Notes: generated from the sequence alone by a model not told the origin. Numbered from the stretch's first letter, positions 24,829 to 34,466 are shown. The stretch: DNA of 64,000 bases from UBA1847 sp942492205 (GCA_942492205.1 CALODT010000001.1:1736001-1800000); one strand, 5' to 3'. Made by a program: numbers and translations.

Positions 24829-27226
24829 TCGCAGAAAAACCCTTCAGCTTATTCGCATAACTCAGGAGCTGGTCCTCCACAAGCCTGTTCACCGTGCCCG
24901 CCGCAAAACAACCCTCTTTGTCACGGTCGCCGGCAATCCTGCCGGTGAGCAGCTCAACCGCTTCATCGATGTGACTGATCGCGTAGACCTGGAACTTGCC
25001 TTCGGCAACCGCCCGAACAACGTCTTCGGACAGCATCAGGTGCTTCACATTGGCCTCTGGAATGATGACGCCGTGCGAGCCATCCAGCCCCCGTTCGCGG
25101 CAAAGCAGGTAAAAGCCCTCGATTTTCTCGTTGACCCCGCCCACAGCCTGGATACGGCCCAGCTGATTCACCGAACCGGTCACCGCAAGATTCTGCTTTA
25201 TCGGCACCTTCGAAATCGACGAGAGCAGTGCACATAGCTCCGCGACGGATGCGCTGTCCCCTTCGACGCCGCCATAGGATTGCTCAAAGACAATACTGCC
25301 CTGCAGGGAGAGCGGCGTATCGTGGGCGTAGCGAGCCGACAGAGCGGCCGACAGAATCAGGACGCCCTTCGAGTGCACGGCGCCACCAAGTTTAACCTCG
25401 CGCTCTATATCGACAACGTCGCCCTTACCGAGCCGGGTCGTGGCAGTGATCCGGACGGGATGGCCAAATCGATACTCACCGAGATCCGTTACCGACAGCC
25501 CATTGACCTGGCCGACGCAGTCACCCTCCGTGTCGATCAGCAGCGTGCCACGGGTAATTGCATCAACCACGCGTTTCTGCAAGCGGTCCTGACGGCTGCG
25601 TCGCGCCCTGATCGCCTCCCGAACATCTTGCTCGCCAATGGCCGTTGCGTTGCGCCGCCTGGCCCAGTGATCGGCCTGAATCAGCAGGTCATCAAGGGAC
25701 CGCATATGCATGGAGAGTCGCTCGCTATCTTCGGCCTGCCTTGCCCGCTGCTCGATCACGCGGGCAATTGCCGAATTATCGACTGGCAGCAGGTTTCTTT
25801 GCTGTACTCGACGCGCGACAAGCTCGGCATAGGCCACTACGTTCTCCGGTGATCGCTCGATGTCGTCCTCGAGGTCGGCTGCCACCTTGAACAGGTTGCC
25901 AAATTCACGATCGTAGGCACTCAAGAGATAATAGAGCCATCGTTCGCCGATCAGTATGATCTTGATGTCGAGCGGGATCGGCTCGGGTTTCAACAGCGTC
26001 GTGCTGGCAAACCCAAGGTTTTCTGCGGGCGACTCGATACGCACTTGCCGAGTAAACAGTGCCTGCTTCAGTGCCTCCCAAACGAATGGCCGATCGATGA
26101 CACGGTGGATATCGAGCATCAGGTAACCACCGTTCGCCTGCAGCAGCGCGCCGGACCGTACCAGCCTGAAATCTGTCAGCAATGCGCCCATCTCGGCCCG
26201 GTGTTCTACCTTTCCGATCAGGTTCGGATAGCTCGGGTTCGGCTCGTAGAGAATCGGCGCCGAGGCTCCCGACTCATTCGAGACAACCAGGTTGACCTCG
26301 TACGAGGCAGCTATCGTGGACGAGCTGCGCGCCAGGAACGGCAACGCAGGCGCCTCTGTCTCGCGAAACTCCTGAGCGTTATCAATGATGTCTTGCTGCA
26401 CCTCCTCGAGATAGCCAAGTACCTCCGGCAGATCTTTGTACCGGCTTTTCAGCTCACTGAGCGCGACGCTGACGGCGTACTCCGCTACTTCGCGATCCAG
26501 CGCGCGCACACGCTCGCGGTAGCGCTTGCGGATTTTCGGTATTGATTCGATTCTGCTCTGCAGGCCTTCGGTCAGCTCATGGATCGCTGCCTTTATCGTG
26601 TCGCGCTGTTTTTCGGGAAGCTCGTCGAATTCCTTGTCGTCGAGGACCTTGCCATCCTTAATGGGCGCAAGCACATAGCCGGCAGGGGTTTGCAGGACGG
26701 CGATACTTTCCTGTGCCGCCTGCTCATGAAGGCCGCGCCAGAGTTCGTCAAGCTCCTGCTGGGTTTCGCCCTCCAGGCCTTTCAGCTGGTTTTCATAATC
26801 GTCGTTCTCAAAAGCAGCCGGAATAGCCGCTCGAACGTCGGCTACCAGCACCTGCATGTCTTCACGAAACTCTGCGCCTCTGCCTCCGGGAAGACGTAAA
26901 GCGCGGGGCCTCTCGGGATCCGAAAAGTTGTTGATGTAACACCAGTCGTCGGGTGCGTCCTTCTCCCGAGCCCTCTCTTTCGCCAGCTCCTCAACCAGTC
27001 CATGCCTGTGACTTCCGAGTGGCCCCAGCACAAACACGTTGTACCCATCGCTGTCGACCTGCAGGGCAAAGCGAATTGCGTCTATTGCACGCTGTTGCCC
27101 GAAGTACGCACTGGTGGTTGCGCCGTCGTCACCTGCCGGGGCTGCTATCGAGAGCGGCTGACATTTCCTATGCAGATCCTCGACGGCAACGGACAAGGCG
27201 CGCGCATGTTCGGTAGAAGCTGGCAC
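24806..27226 (-). CDS. Lon-like ATP-dependent protease (LonB/YcbZ type)
   Basis: An 806-residue Lon-family protein with the AAA_32 lead-in (FGQQRAIDAIRFALQVDSDG, then GYNVFVLGPLG). The P-loop region reads GPLGSHRH and lacks the lysine of a standard Walker A. The helical insertion (residues about 150-290) and IGKVEHRAEMGALLTDFRLV with GALLQANGGYLMLD (the sensor region) are present. The C-terminal protease domain has the catalytic Ser in YGGVEGDSASVAELC and the Lys in GGVNEKIEGFYLLC. A GTG at 27226 with GGAG eight bases upstream fits the family start; a TTG at 27376 would add about 50 residues that look non-coding. Role: quality-control proteolysis. Confidence 0.87.
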   Translation of the reverse strand: MPASTEHARALSVAVEDLHRKCQPLSIAAPAGDDGATTSAYFGQQRAIDAIRFALQVDSDGYNVFVLGPLGSHRHGLVEELAKERAREKDAPDDWCYINNFSDPERPRALRLPGGRGAEFREDMQVLVADVRAAIPAAFENDDYENQLKGLEGETQQELDELWRGLHEQAAQESIAVLQTPAGYVLAPIKDGKVLDDKEFDELPEKQRDTIKAAIHELTEGLQSRIESIPKIRKRYRERVRALDREVAEYAVSVALSELKSRYKDLPEVLGYLEEVQQDIIDNAQEFRETEAPALPFLARSSSTIAASYEVNLVVSNESGASAPILYEPNPSYPNLIGKVEHRAEMGALLTDFRLVRSGALLQANGGYLMLDIHRVIDRPFVWEALKQALFTRQVRIESPAENLGFASTTLLKPEPIPLDIKIILIGERWLYYLLSAYDREFGNLFKVAADLEDDIERSPENVVAYAELVARRVQQRNLLPVDNSAIARVIEQRARQAEDSERLSMHMRSLDDLLIQADHWARRRNATAIGEQDVREAIRARRSRQDRLQKRVVDAITRGTLLIDTEGDCVGQVNGLSVTDLGEYRFGHPVRITATTRLGKGDVVDIEREVKLGGAVHSKGVLILSAALSARYAHDTPLSLQGSIVFEQSYGGVEGDSASVAELCALLSSISKVPIKQNLAVTGSVNQLGRIQAVGGVNEKIEGFYLLCRERGLDGSHGVIIPEANVKHLMLSEDVVRAVAEGKFQVYAISHIDEAVELLTGRIAGDRDKEGCFAAGTVNRLVEDQLLSYANKLKGFSASENGDQE

Positions 27227-27440
27227 AGCGAAGCTCCGAAAACCGGGCCGGATATTGATGAGAGCATGATCAGAATGCGAGATGCCACTAGGGGTAACCC
27301 GAATTCCACGCCACTCGAAACTGTGATCTACTGCTTGCGAACCTGAGGCGTGCGCCTCCTCACGTTCTGTTCCCAATCCTGCCTGTCAGGCAGTGGCGCC
27401 TGTTGCTGATTGTTTTGCGCTACGCGGAGTGAGCGAAACG

Positions 27441-27854
27441 ATGTCTGATCGACAAGGGCACTGCCTGTGCGGAGCCGTCAAAATCACCGCGACGAACACC
27501 GATGGCAAAGTCGGCGCCTGCCACTGCAAGATGTGCCGACGCTGGGGCGGTGGCCCGTTCATGGAAACGGAATGCGGCACAGATGTCGCCTTCGACGGTC
27601 AGGACAGCATCTCGGTGTACGCATCTTCCGACTGGGCCGAGCGCGGCTTCTGCAAGCACTGCGGCACGCACCTGTTCTATCGCTTCAAGGCCAATGGCCA
27701 CTATGGTGTACCCATCGGGTTATTTGACGATGATGACAGCCTGACTTTTGCACACCAGGTCTTTATTGATGAGAAGCCCGCGTACTACGCGTTCGCAAAC
27801 GCCACCCATAACATGACCGGTCCGGAGTTAATCGCGAAGTATGAAAAGCTCTGA
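27441..27854 (+). CDS. GFA family (CENP-V/GFA) zinc-binding protein
   Basis: A 137-residue protein of the glutathione-dependent formaldehyde-activating (GFA) fold. Zinc ligands are visible in GHCLCGAVKITATN, GACHCKMCRRWGGGPF and ERGFCKHCGTHLFYRF, which gives the C-x-C, C-x-C-x2-C and C-x2-C pattern of the family. Members are often called formaldehyde-activating, but most have no proven activity. ATG at 27441 with GGAGTGA about ten bases upstream. It converges on the secreted hypothetical gene that ends at 27937, with about 80 bases between. Confidence 0.92.
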   Translation: MSDRQGHCLCGAVKITATNTDGKVGACHCKMCRRWGGGPFMETECGTDVAFDGQDSISVYASSDWAERGFCKHCGTHLFYRFKANGHYGVPIGLFDDDDSLTFAHQVFIDEKPAYYAFANATHNMTGPELIAKYEKL

Positions 27855-27936
27855 CTCGGTCCCGGGTTCGCACGGGATTTGCTACGCAGTCAGCTGTGTC
27901 TTTTCCAGCCAGGCGCGTGTGCAGGTAAGACGGTTT

Positions 27937-28860
27937 CTAGTCGTTGCAGCCAGCCGGGTCACGCGGGGCTCGTGACGGCTCAACCTCGGGAATGTCGAGG
28001 AGCGGTGCCCAACGAAGCAATAGCGGGCGTCGCGAAACAACGCACGAGGGTGGGGATACTTCGCTTACCATCAGGGAGACTTCTTCTGTGCCCGCCTCCT
28101 GCACCACCGCAGACGACACCGAGTGCGCCGCAGCGTACCCAAGGAACCGGTAACGCTTGTCCCGGACCAGGAATCCCAGGTTCACGAATGACGTTGCTGC
28201 ACCCTGCTCGAGGCGCAGGGTATTGACCAGCACATAGCTGCCGTCAGGCTGCGTTTTGACGAAATGGTCGGGTGGCCCGACGTGCAGCACGCCACCCGAA
28301 CCGGCCGACAGCGCAGCGGTGCCGGGCAGTGGCGAAAACCCGCTTGGTATTGCCACGACCATGGCATCGAGATAGCTATCCTCGTAGTGCGACTCGAGAA
28401 GGCGCCTGATCGCTTCGCTTGCTTCGTTCGAGACGGATTCCGTGCTCGCCGCATCGGCCGAGAAGTTCTCCGCGTCGGGCGCGGCTACTACTTCCGCCGT
28501 GACGACAGGCTCGACAGGCGTAGCGTCTGTACTCTGCGCTTCCTGCTCGCAGGTGAACCCGGCGTTTCGGAGCTTCTCGATCAGGGCCAGCACTCTCGGC
28601 TTGCAGAAGTCGGGGTCGTTGCGCGCTTGCCAGAGCACTTCGCTATTGCCGTTTTTCGTGTAAACGACTTTGCACGCCAGAATGCCGACCGGGGCGACCG
28701 GACCCGCTGGGTCGGCGGGACTACCCCGGAATAGCGCAAGCTCACGCTCGAACTGTCCGCTCTCGCAGTGCCACACCGATGCTGCGCCCTCCTCGCTATT
28801 GACGGCGGCCGGCAACAGTACCGCGAAACAGACGGCAACAAAGGCTGAACTCGTTCTCAT
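27937..28860 (-). CDS. Hypothetical secreted protein
   Basis: A 307-residue exported protein with a signal peptide (residues 1-22, AFVAVCFAVLLPAAVNS). The N-terminal third has four cysteines (WHCESG, ILACKVV, DFCKPR, FTCEQE) around VYTKNGNSEVLWQARNDPDF, a small domain seen in other secreted gammaproteobacterial proteins of unknown role. A long Ala/Glu/Thr-rich linker follows, then a beta-rich C-terminal part (GSYVLVNTLRLEQGAATSF, YRFLGYAAAHSVSSAVV). ATG at 28860 has AGGAGAG eight bases upstream. The RND exporter gene ends 47 bases upstream on the same strand, so co-transcription is possible. Confidence 0.75.
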   Translation of the reverse strand: MRTSSAFVAVCFAVLLPAAVNSEEGAASVWHCESGQFERELALFRGSPADPAGPVAPVGILACKVVYTKNGNSEVLWQARNDPDFCKPRVLALIEKLRNAGFTCEQEAQSTDATPVEPVVTAEVVAAPDAENFSADAASTESVSNEASEAIRRLLESHYEDSYLDAMVVAIPSGFSPLPGTAALSAGSGGVLHVGPPDHFVKTQPDGSYVLVNTLRLEQGAATSFVNLGFLVRDKRYRFLGYAAAHSVSSAVVQEAGTEEVSLMVSEVSPPSCVVSRRPLLLRWAPLLDIPEVEPSRAPRDPAGCND

Positions 28861-28906
28861 CGGAATGCTCTCCTGCGCATTCGCCGATTATTGCACGAAC
28901 AACTGA

Positions 28907-31489
28907 CTAGCGGTCTTCAGCGGAGGTGGTATTCGGGTCGTCCAAGTGGCAAGCGTTGAAGGTCACGAGAAGAACCGGCAGCAATGTCATGTTTGCCAAC
29001 AGGGCCACGAGCATTGCGCTGCCGGTCAACAGACCGAAATAGATGGTCGGTGTAAACTGTGAAAGCGCCAGGATTGAGAAGCCAAGCATGATCGTAACGC
29101 TGGTGTAGTACATAGCACGGCCGATAGTCCGATGGCACCGGTGTATCGAGGCCCAATAGTCCCGGTCATGCTCGAATTCCGTCCTGAAACGGTGGATATA
29201 GTGAATCGTGTCGTCGACGGCAATGCCGACGGTTATCGCGGCGATGGTTATGGTCATCAGGTCCAGCGGAATTCCGAGCCAGCCAATCAGCCCGAGCACG
29301 ACGATTGCGGAGGCCAGGTTGGGCACGATAGCCGTCGCCGCCATGCGTACACTGCGAAACAGCACAATGAACATGAGAAAAATCGCGAGAAAGACCGCAC
29401 CCAATGTCAGTACCTGCGAGCGGAACAGGCTTTGCAGCATATTGTTGTACAGCACCAGCATACCGCTGAGGTGCAGCTGGTTCTCGGCAAGGTCGAATTT
29501 CTCCAGCAGGTCCGTCCTGACGCGATGAATGAGCTCGTTGCGACGCAGGGACCTGTCGGACTCGAAGACTCGAACACTGAAGCGGACCTGGTCACCATCC
29601 GGCGACAGGTAGGGCGTGATCAGCGCGTCGCGAACGTCCTCGGGCAAGCGCTTGTACACGACGGACAGAAGAATGTTGTCGCGCAGGATATCCTCGTCCA
29701 GTTCGCTCAGCAGGTGCGCGGTCGTGGCCACAGAAATAACCTTGCCGGTCTCCTGCAGTGACTCGAGATACTCGTGTATCGCTGCCACCTGCTCGAGCCG
29801 TGGATGATTGAACCAGTAGCTTCGCGAAGTGATGCCGCCCTCGTCGGCATCACCATCGTCAAACAGACCCGCGAACTCTTCACCCTCGAAATCAGCCAGG
29901 TGCTCGACCGGATCAACCGCCGCTTCGGCCTCATTCGACTCCTCAAGTGGCGCATCGATGATGACATCCAGCGGCGTCGTCCCGCCCAGCGTCCGGTCAA
30001 CCAGCTCCATACCCTGGTAGATCTCGGTCGACTTCTTGTAATAATCGATGAAACGGTTCTCGACCGTCAGCTGTGTAATTCCAAAAGCACCGGCTATTAC
30101 AAGTGCCACCGAGACCAGGATTGTCTGTTTCGCACGTCCGTCGATCATTCGCGCGAAAGTCCCGGTAATTGCCGCGGTAATATCGCGTAACTCGCGCGGT
30201 GGACCAGGCTTGAAGAGCATCAGCCCGGCTGGAAACAGCGTGAAAGAGAAAACGAAGCCGATACCGATGCCAATGACCATCATCCAGCCAAAGTCGATAA
30301 CGGGTCGGATTCCGCTTACGACCAGTGAGCCAAACGCAACCATGGTCGTCAACGCGGTATAGAGACACGGCAGCGCGATCTTCCTGATGGACTCGCGAAC
30401 CAGGTCAAACTGACTCGCTTCAGGCGACTGCAGATGCGCCTCCCGGTAGCGCACGATGATGTGCAGAGTCAGCGCGAGGCACAAGATAAGCAACAGCGAC
30501 ACGAAGTTCGATGAGACAACGGTGACGTACCAGTTGGTGAGTCCCAGGATGCCGAGCATAACCACGGTCGTCGCAAGACAGTTCATCAACGTAAGCACTG
30601 CCCATCTCGGCTGGCGAAATGCGATTACCAGGATAACGACCAGGAAAGAAATCACCGATATGCCGAAAACAACGAGATCGTGCCTGATGAAATCGATGGA
30701 GTCTGCAACGATCATCGGCACCCCACCGATGTGCAAAGTAGCCGTACCCTTGTAGCGCTCCAGCACGTCTCGCACAGCGCCTATCGTCGCCTGTTCTCTG
30801 CCCAGCAGGCTCTGACTCAGTCGATCAAACTCCAGGGACACCGCGGCCAGGCGCTGCTCGTCTTCTTTTTTGAGAGTATCGTGAAACGCCTTCTCGCGAA
30901 GCACGTCACGCTCCTCGCGCAGGACGAGGTAGCGCTGATCCTGACGAAGGTTGACGCGCAGCGCCGTCGTTCGCGCATCCGAGCTAATAAGAAGATCGCG
31001 GTACAGGACGCTCGAGAGCAGTTCCTTTCTCGCCAGCGCCCGATCGGTTTCTCGATCCTTGAGTCGTCGGATACCGTCGGCGATCTGCCGAATGTCAATT
31101 GGCGGACTGCGTATCAACGGGACGTCGAGAATACTGACGACCGAGTCCACGCCGGGTAGCGCGCGAAGATCCTTTGCCAGCTGGTCGAGGTGCGTCAAGA
31201 CCTCATCACTGAACAGTTCCGTCTTCGGACTGAAGGTGACAACGAGATAGTCGTCGCTACCGTAGCGCGCGCGCACCATTCGGTAGTAGCGCAGGTCCGA
31301 GTCATGTTCGAGTGTCAGTGAATCGGCGGTGGCGTCCAGACTAAAATACTGCGCATGCCAGCCGAAGCCTGCCACGATAATCGCACAGATCGTGAGCACT
31401 GCGATGGGATGCCTCAGCACAATACGCTCGTGCAGTTCTCTGAACCGATCGGTTACACTGCGTGGCGATCTCTGCATTGGCCCTTGCAT
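28907..31489 (-). CDS. RND superfamily (MMPL-type) exporter
   Basis: An 860-residue inner-membrane transporter with the duplicated RND layout: one helix near residue 35, a periplasmic domain (about 50-260), five helices, a short cytosolic loop (ARMIDGRAKQ), then the second half in the same order. The first half has DYLVVTFSPK and LRALPGVDSVVSILDVPLI. The second carries NLASAIVVLGLIGWLGIPLD, MTITIAAITVGIAVDDTIHY with the transmembrane Asp pair, and RAMYYTSVTIMLGFSILALS. It resembles predicted exporters of the RND superfamily linked to lipid or hopanoid transport; the cargo is unknown. There is no adaptor or TolC partner adjacent. ATG at 31489; a second ATG four codons later is equally possible. 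Confidence 0.9.
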   Translation of the reverse strand: MQGPMQRSPRSVTDRFRELHERIVLRHPIAVLTICAIIVAGFGWHAQYFSLDATADSLTLEHDSDLRYYRMVRARYGSDDYLVVTFSPKTELFSDEVLTHLDQLAKDLRALPGVDSVVSILDVPLIRSPPIDIRQIADGIRRLKDRETDRALARKELLSSVLYRDLLISSDARTTALRVNLRQDQRYLVLREERDVLREKAFHDTLKKEDEQRLAAVSLEFDRLSQSLLGREQATIGAVRDVLERYKGTATLHIGGVPMIVADSIDFIRHDLVVFGISVISFLVVILVIAFRQPRWAVLTLMNCLATTVVMLGILGLTNWYVTVVSSNFVSLLLILCLALTLHIIVRYREAHLQSPEASQFDLVRESIRKIALPCLYTALTTMVAFGSLVVSGIRPVIDFGWMMVIGIGIGFVFSFTLFPAGLMLFKPGPPRELRDITAAITGTFARMIDGRAKQTILVSVALVIAGAFGITQLTVENRFIDYYKKSTEIYQGMELVDRTLGGTTPLDVIIDAPLEESNEAEAAVDPVEHLADFEGEEFAGLFDDGDADEGGITSRSYWFNHPRLEQVAAIHEYLESLQETGKVISVATTAHLLSELDEDILRDNILLSVVYKRLPEDVRDALITPYLSPDGDQVRFSVRVFESDRSLRRNELIHRVRTDLLEKFDLAENQLHLSGMLVLYNNMLQSLFRSQVLTLGAVFLAIFLMFIVLFRSVRMAATAIVPNLASAIVVLGLIGWLGIPLDLMTITIAAITVGIAVDDTIHYIHRFRTEFEHDRDYWASIHRCHRTIGRAMYYTSVTIMLGFSILALSQFTPTIYFGLLTGSAMLVALLANMTLLPVLLVTFNACHLDDPNTTSAEDR

Positions 31490-31614
31490 GTCGAGCTTGG
31501 TCCTGAAGCCATTCTATTGTCCGGCCTGCAGCTCGCAGCGGTCAATCGGGAGTACTACCTAGCACCCTTTTTCGCCAATAGCGCCTGGCAACGGAATACA
31601 ATTAGCACACTGAA

Positions 31615-32382
31615 ATGAAACCCTCCGCGAAGAAGACGGCGGCGGACAAATTCCGTCGGGAAATTCGACGTAGCAATGCGCTTCACGTCGAGTACCTGCA
31701 TGACCCGCGTTTCCTTGAGCAGTACGATCGCTTCACGCGGTGGCAACTGCAGTACCTGCTGCCGTTCTTCACCGACCTGCATGCGCAAACGGGTTACGCG
31801 GAAGCAATCGATTTCACGATGACCGACCTGGCAGGCGTCGGGATCAGCGATCGTGATCGTGACCTGGAACGAGCGTCGCCCGCTATTACCCGTATGCTGC
31901 CCCTGCAGGCACTCGAAACGATCGCCGCGGCTGCCGAGATGAACGCGCGTGTTCTCGAGATCAATATTGCTATCTGCCGCTGTCTCCTGGTTGACGACAC
32001 GCTGCCCGAAGAGATCACGGAAGTTGACTATTGCCTTGCATGCAGGCGCGCAAGCTCTTTGCAGGAATGTGTTGAACTGGTGCGTCTCATTACCAACCTC
32101 GGCCGGACACTCAAGTCACTGGTTCGGATTCCGATACTCGGTTTCACGCTGCGAGCAATGCGCGGCCCGGCTCATGCGGCCGGATTCGGCGCGCTGCAGG
32201 AATTTCTCGAAAAAGGCTATACGACCTTTCGTGCGATTCCGGATATCGAACATTTCCTGCAACAGATAGAAAAACGCATGATTCGGATGTTTGAAATTAT
32301 CTATGAGGCGCCGCTGAAGGAGCTTCGTAAGGCCGGGGCTGTTGAAGACAAGGCTGCGCTGATAGCGGCTCAGCTCGATTGA
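31615..32382 (+). CDS. Helical protein resembling FFLEE-motif proteins
   Basis: A 255-residue, mostly helical soluble protein. The block from residue 28 to 95 (DPRFLEQYDRFTRWQLQYLL, PFFTDLHA, DLAGVGISDRDRDLERASPA, ITRMLP) resembles gammaproteobacterial FFLEE-motif proteins, here with PFFTDL in place of the namesake motif. It is followed by a helix bundle (LETIAAAAEMNARVLEINIA, LVRLITNLGRTLKSLVRIP) and a histidine-containing C-terminal helix. No enzyme motif is visible. It is divergent from the RND exporter with 125 bases between, and converges on the VTT gene with a 13-base overlap. The family assignment is tentative. Confidence 0.6.
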   Translation: MKPSAKKTAADKFRREIRRSNALHVEYLHDPRFLEQYDRFTRWQLQYLLPFFTDLHAQTGYAEAIDFTMTDLAGVGISDRDRDLERASPAITRMLPLQALETIAAAAEMNARVLEINIAICRCLLVDDTLPEEITEVDYCLACRRASSLQECVELVRLITNLGRTLKSLVRIPILGFTLRAMRGPAHAAGFGALQEFLEKGYTTFRAIPDIEHFLQQIEKRMIRMFEIIYEAPLKELRKAGAVEDKAALIAAQLD

Positions 32383-33050
32383 TCGGTTGACTTGAACCTG
32401 CTGCGAAACGTCAGCAGCAAAACGGCAACAACGACCACCGTAATGCCAAGCACAAGGATGACCGGACTCGCACCCTGCAGAAAACTCTCTCCGAGAAATA
32501 CAACGCCGAATACATAGGGCAATTCGGTGACTGCCAGGGCGAGCAGGTACAGCGAGAATCGGTATCGCAAGATCCCGAGCACATAGCCTGGTATTTCCGA
32601 CGGCACCACGGCCTGGAACAGCAGGACTTCAAGAAAGCGACTGCGGCGCTCGAGCTGGCTCTGCCAGGCGGAGATCTTGTCCTCACCGACTATTGCCGAG
32701 GCGACCTTGCGGCCGAGGAATCGGCCGATGCAAAATGAGGCGATACCGCCCAGCAACCAGCCAATCCAGAGTAACAGCGCCGTGGTGCCGTTCCCCCAGG
32801 TGTAGATGGCCAGCGGAACAAAAACCGCGCTGGAAAAGAATGCGACCATCGCCGAGAGCATCGACAGCGCGACGAAGACCGCCATACCCAGATACGGTTG
32901 CACGGCTATAACGCCCTCGCCCCAGACGATGACCGCGTCAGCGTACCTGTGCAACGACTCCGACGCGGCAACGACGCCGATCAGCATGATGATCATGCCA
33001 ACAATAAACAGGTGCTGCAGCAGGCGGTGATGCGGACTTGTGCGACGCAT
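32370..33050 (-). CDS. TVP38/TMEM64 (VTT domain) membrane protein
   Basis: A 226-residue membrane protein of the DedA/VTT group. N-terminal helix LFIVGMIIMLIGVVAA is followed by the VTT core: AVFVALSMLSAMVAFFSSAV, a re-entrant-like FVPLAIYTWGNGTTALLLWI, GWLLGGIASFCIGRFLGRKV, and the second half EVLLFQAVVPSEIPGYVLGI with the conserved Pro-rich turn. Members act as lipid scramblases or polyprenyl-phosphate carriers. The gene ends inside the 3' end of the convergent helical-protein gene. It starts about 40 bases after the ExeA-FHA gene and may be in its operon. Confidence 0.87.
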   Translation of the reverse strand: MRRTSPHHRLLQHLFIVGMIIMLIGVVAASESLHRYADAVIVWGEGVIAVQPYLGMAVFVALSMLSAMVAFFSSAVFVPLAIYTWGNGTTALLLWIGWLLGGIASFCIGRFLGRKVASAIVGEDKISAWQSQLERRSRFLEVLLFQAVVPSEIPGYVLGILRYRFSLYLLALAVTELPYVFGVVFLGESFLQGASPVILVLGITVVVVAVLLLTFRSRFKSTDQSS

Positions 33051-33092
33051 CAGGCTGGTAACCGAGACGCTCTGCGCGTTACGTTTGGCAGG

Positions 33093-34313
33093 CTACGAAC
33101 CCAGTTCGACCTGCATCGATAGCTTGGCGTCCTCAATGCGGCGATCCAGCGCATCTTCCAGCAGATATTCGATCAGGCAATCACCAACGGCGATCGTCTC
33201 GCCGCCGACAAGACAATGCTCCTTGACCGAGTAGCCGTCGACCTTGGTCCCATTGGTGCTGCCAAGATCGATGAGCATCGCGCCTTTCGATGTGTATCGA
33301 ATCAGCGCGTGATGCCGGCTGACAATTCTGCTATCGATGCGGACATCGCAGAGCTTGCTCCGGCCAATCAGGATATTTCGGCGGCGCAGCCTGATCTCGC
33401 GAAGATCCTGCCCCGTCAGCTGCACGACCAGTCGGCCCGGCGGCGGGAACAGGCTATCTGACGTAATCGTCTCCGCCGCCTCATCATCGCCAAACGGCTC
33501 TCCGGCGAGGTCACGCTGAACCTCGTAGGCGCGCGTGACCAGCTCCTGCGTCACAAGCTCAATGCCCTCGATCTCTGCCTGCCTGAGGCACTCGCCGAAC
33601 AGGTCGCTGATCGTATCCGGAACGCCGGAACATAACTTGTGGATCAGCCCGATGGCATGAAAATCGAGCACCTCATCGATACCTGCCTTACCGAGCGCCT
33701 CGACACGATGACGCAGGTACTCCCTGGTCTCCGGCAGTGTAAAGGGTGCGAGCGAAATGCGCTTGCCCGCATAGGCAGCGATCGAATCCAGCGGCCTGCG
33801 CGAGAGCAGTTCACTGAAGTTCTTCTGTCCGGCCAATACCAGCATCAGGCCAAAATTGCCGGTTCGCTCCATCTCCACCATGCTGCGAATCTTGTCGAGC
33901 ACCCACCAGTCACACTCCTGCGCCTCTTCGACACAAATGACCGTTCTCTTGCTATGGGCTTTCTGAAACGACAGGAACATCGCGAAGATGCTGTCCAGAT
34001 CGGCCAGGCTCATGTCTTTCGGCTGGAAGCCGATTGCCGCGACAATCTGCTTCAGGAAATCTGTTGCACTCGCACAAGGACCAACAAACCTGACAACCGC
34101 GACATCATTGTCGAGTCGACTCAGGAACTTGCGAATGACAAAACGCGCCGTTGATTTGCCCTCGCCCAGCAATAGTGCCAGCGGGCTTCTCCTGTCGAAC
34201 GAGCCGCGAAGCCGGTCGAGCGCATTGCGATGACATTGCGTCAAGAAGTCGGACGAGCGTGTCTGGGTCGTCTCACTATCCGGTATCGCGTTGAAATGAT
34301 CGGGGTGCTGCAT
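33093..34313 (-). CDS. ExeA-like AAA ATPase fused to FHA domain
   Basis: A 406-residue protein. Residues about 15-280 form an ExeA/GspA-like AAA domain, but the Walker A is altered (LLLGEGKSTARF, missing the first Gly) and the Walker B reads VICVEEAQECDWW. LAPFTLPETREYLRHRVEALG is the typical ExeA lid motif. Residues about 300-385 form an FHA domain (RRRNILIGRSKLCDVRID, SRIVSRHHALIRY and LIDLGSTNGTKVDGYSV), with the GRS, SRHH and NGT residues that bind phosphothreonine. Nucleotide binding may persist with reduced activity. ATG at 34313 has GGGA five bases upstream. No general secretion genes are adjacent. Confidence 0.87.
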   Translation of the reverse strand: MQHPDHFNAIPDSETTQTRSSDFLTQCHRNALDRLRGSFDRRSPLALLLGEGKSTARFVIRKFLSRLDNDVAVVRFVGPCASATDFLKQIVAAIGFQPKDMSLADLDSIFAMFLSFQKAHSKRTVICVEEAQECDWWVLDKIRSMVEMERTGNFGLMLVLAGQKNFSELLSRRPLDSIAAYAGKRISLAPFTLPETREYLRHRVEALGKAGIDEVLDFHAIGLIHKLCSGVPDTISDLFGECLRQAEIEGIELVTQELVTRAYEVQRDLAGEPFGDDEAAETITSDSLFPPPGRLVVQLTGQDLREIRLRRRNILIGRSKLCDVRIDSRIVSRHHALIRYTSKGAMLIDLGSTNGTKVDGYSVKEHCLVGGETIAVGDCLIEYLLEDALDRRIEDAKLSMQVELGS

Positions 34314-34445
34314 GTGGTCCCGCTCCCGTGGCCCAGTTACAAGCAAGGCTCTTTTTAGTTCTCGTTACGATTTCGAGTCTAGGCGAGAAGCCCCGCGCTG
34401 TAAAGTTAACGTTGAAATTACAGCGCTAAATAAATGAATTAGCAG

Positions 34446-34466
34446 AAAAAATCAGGCAGCTGCCTG
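34446..34466 (-). terminator. Intrinsic terminator after the repeat-protein gene
   Basis: On the minus strand the palindrome CAGGCAGCTGCCTG (34453-34466) folds into a short GC stem and is followed by ATTTTTT (34446-34451). It begins directly after the stop codon of the gene that ends at 34467, and would end the long minus-strand transcription run before the ExeA-FHA gene. Confidence 0.7.

Noticed and set aside
27858..27877. T-arm-like or terminator-like hairpin TCCCG-GGTTCGCA-CGGGA after the GFA gene
   Set aside because: There is no tRNA body around it, and only three T residues follow. A weak terminator remains possible but is not supported enough to list.
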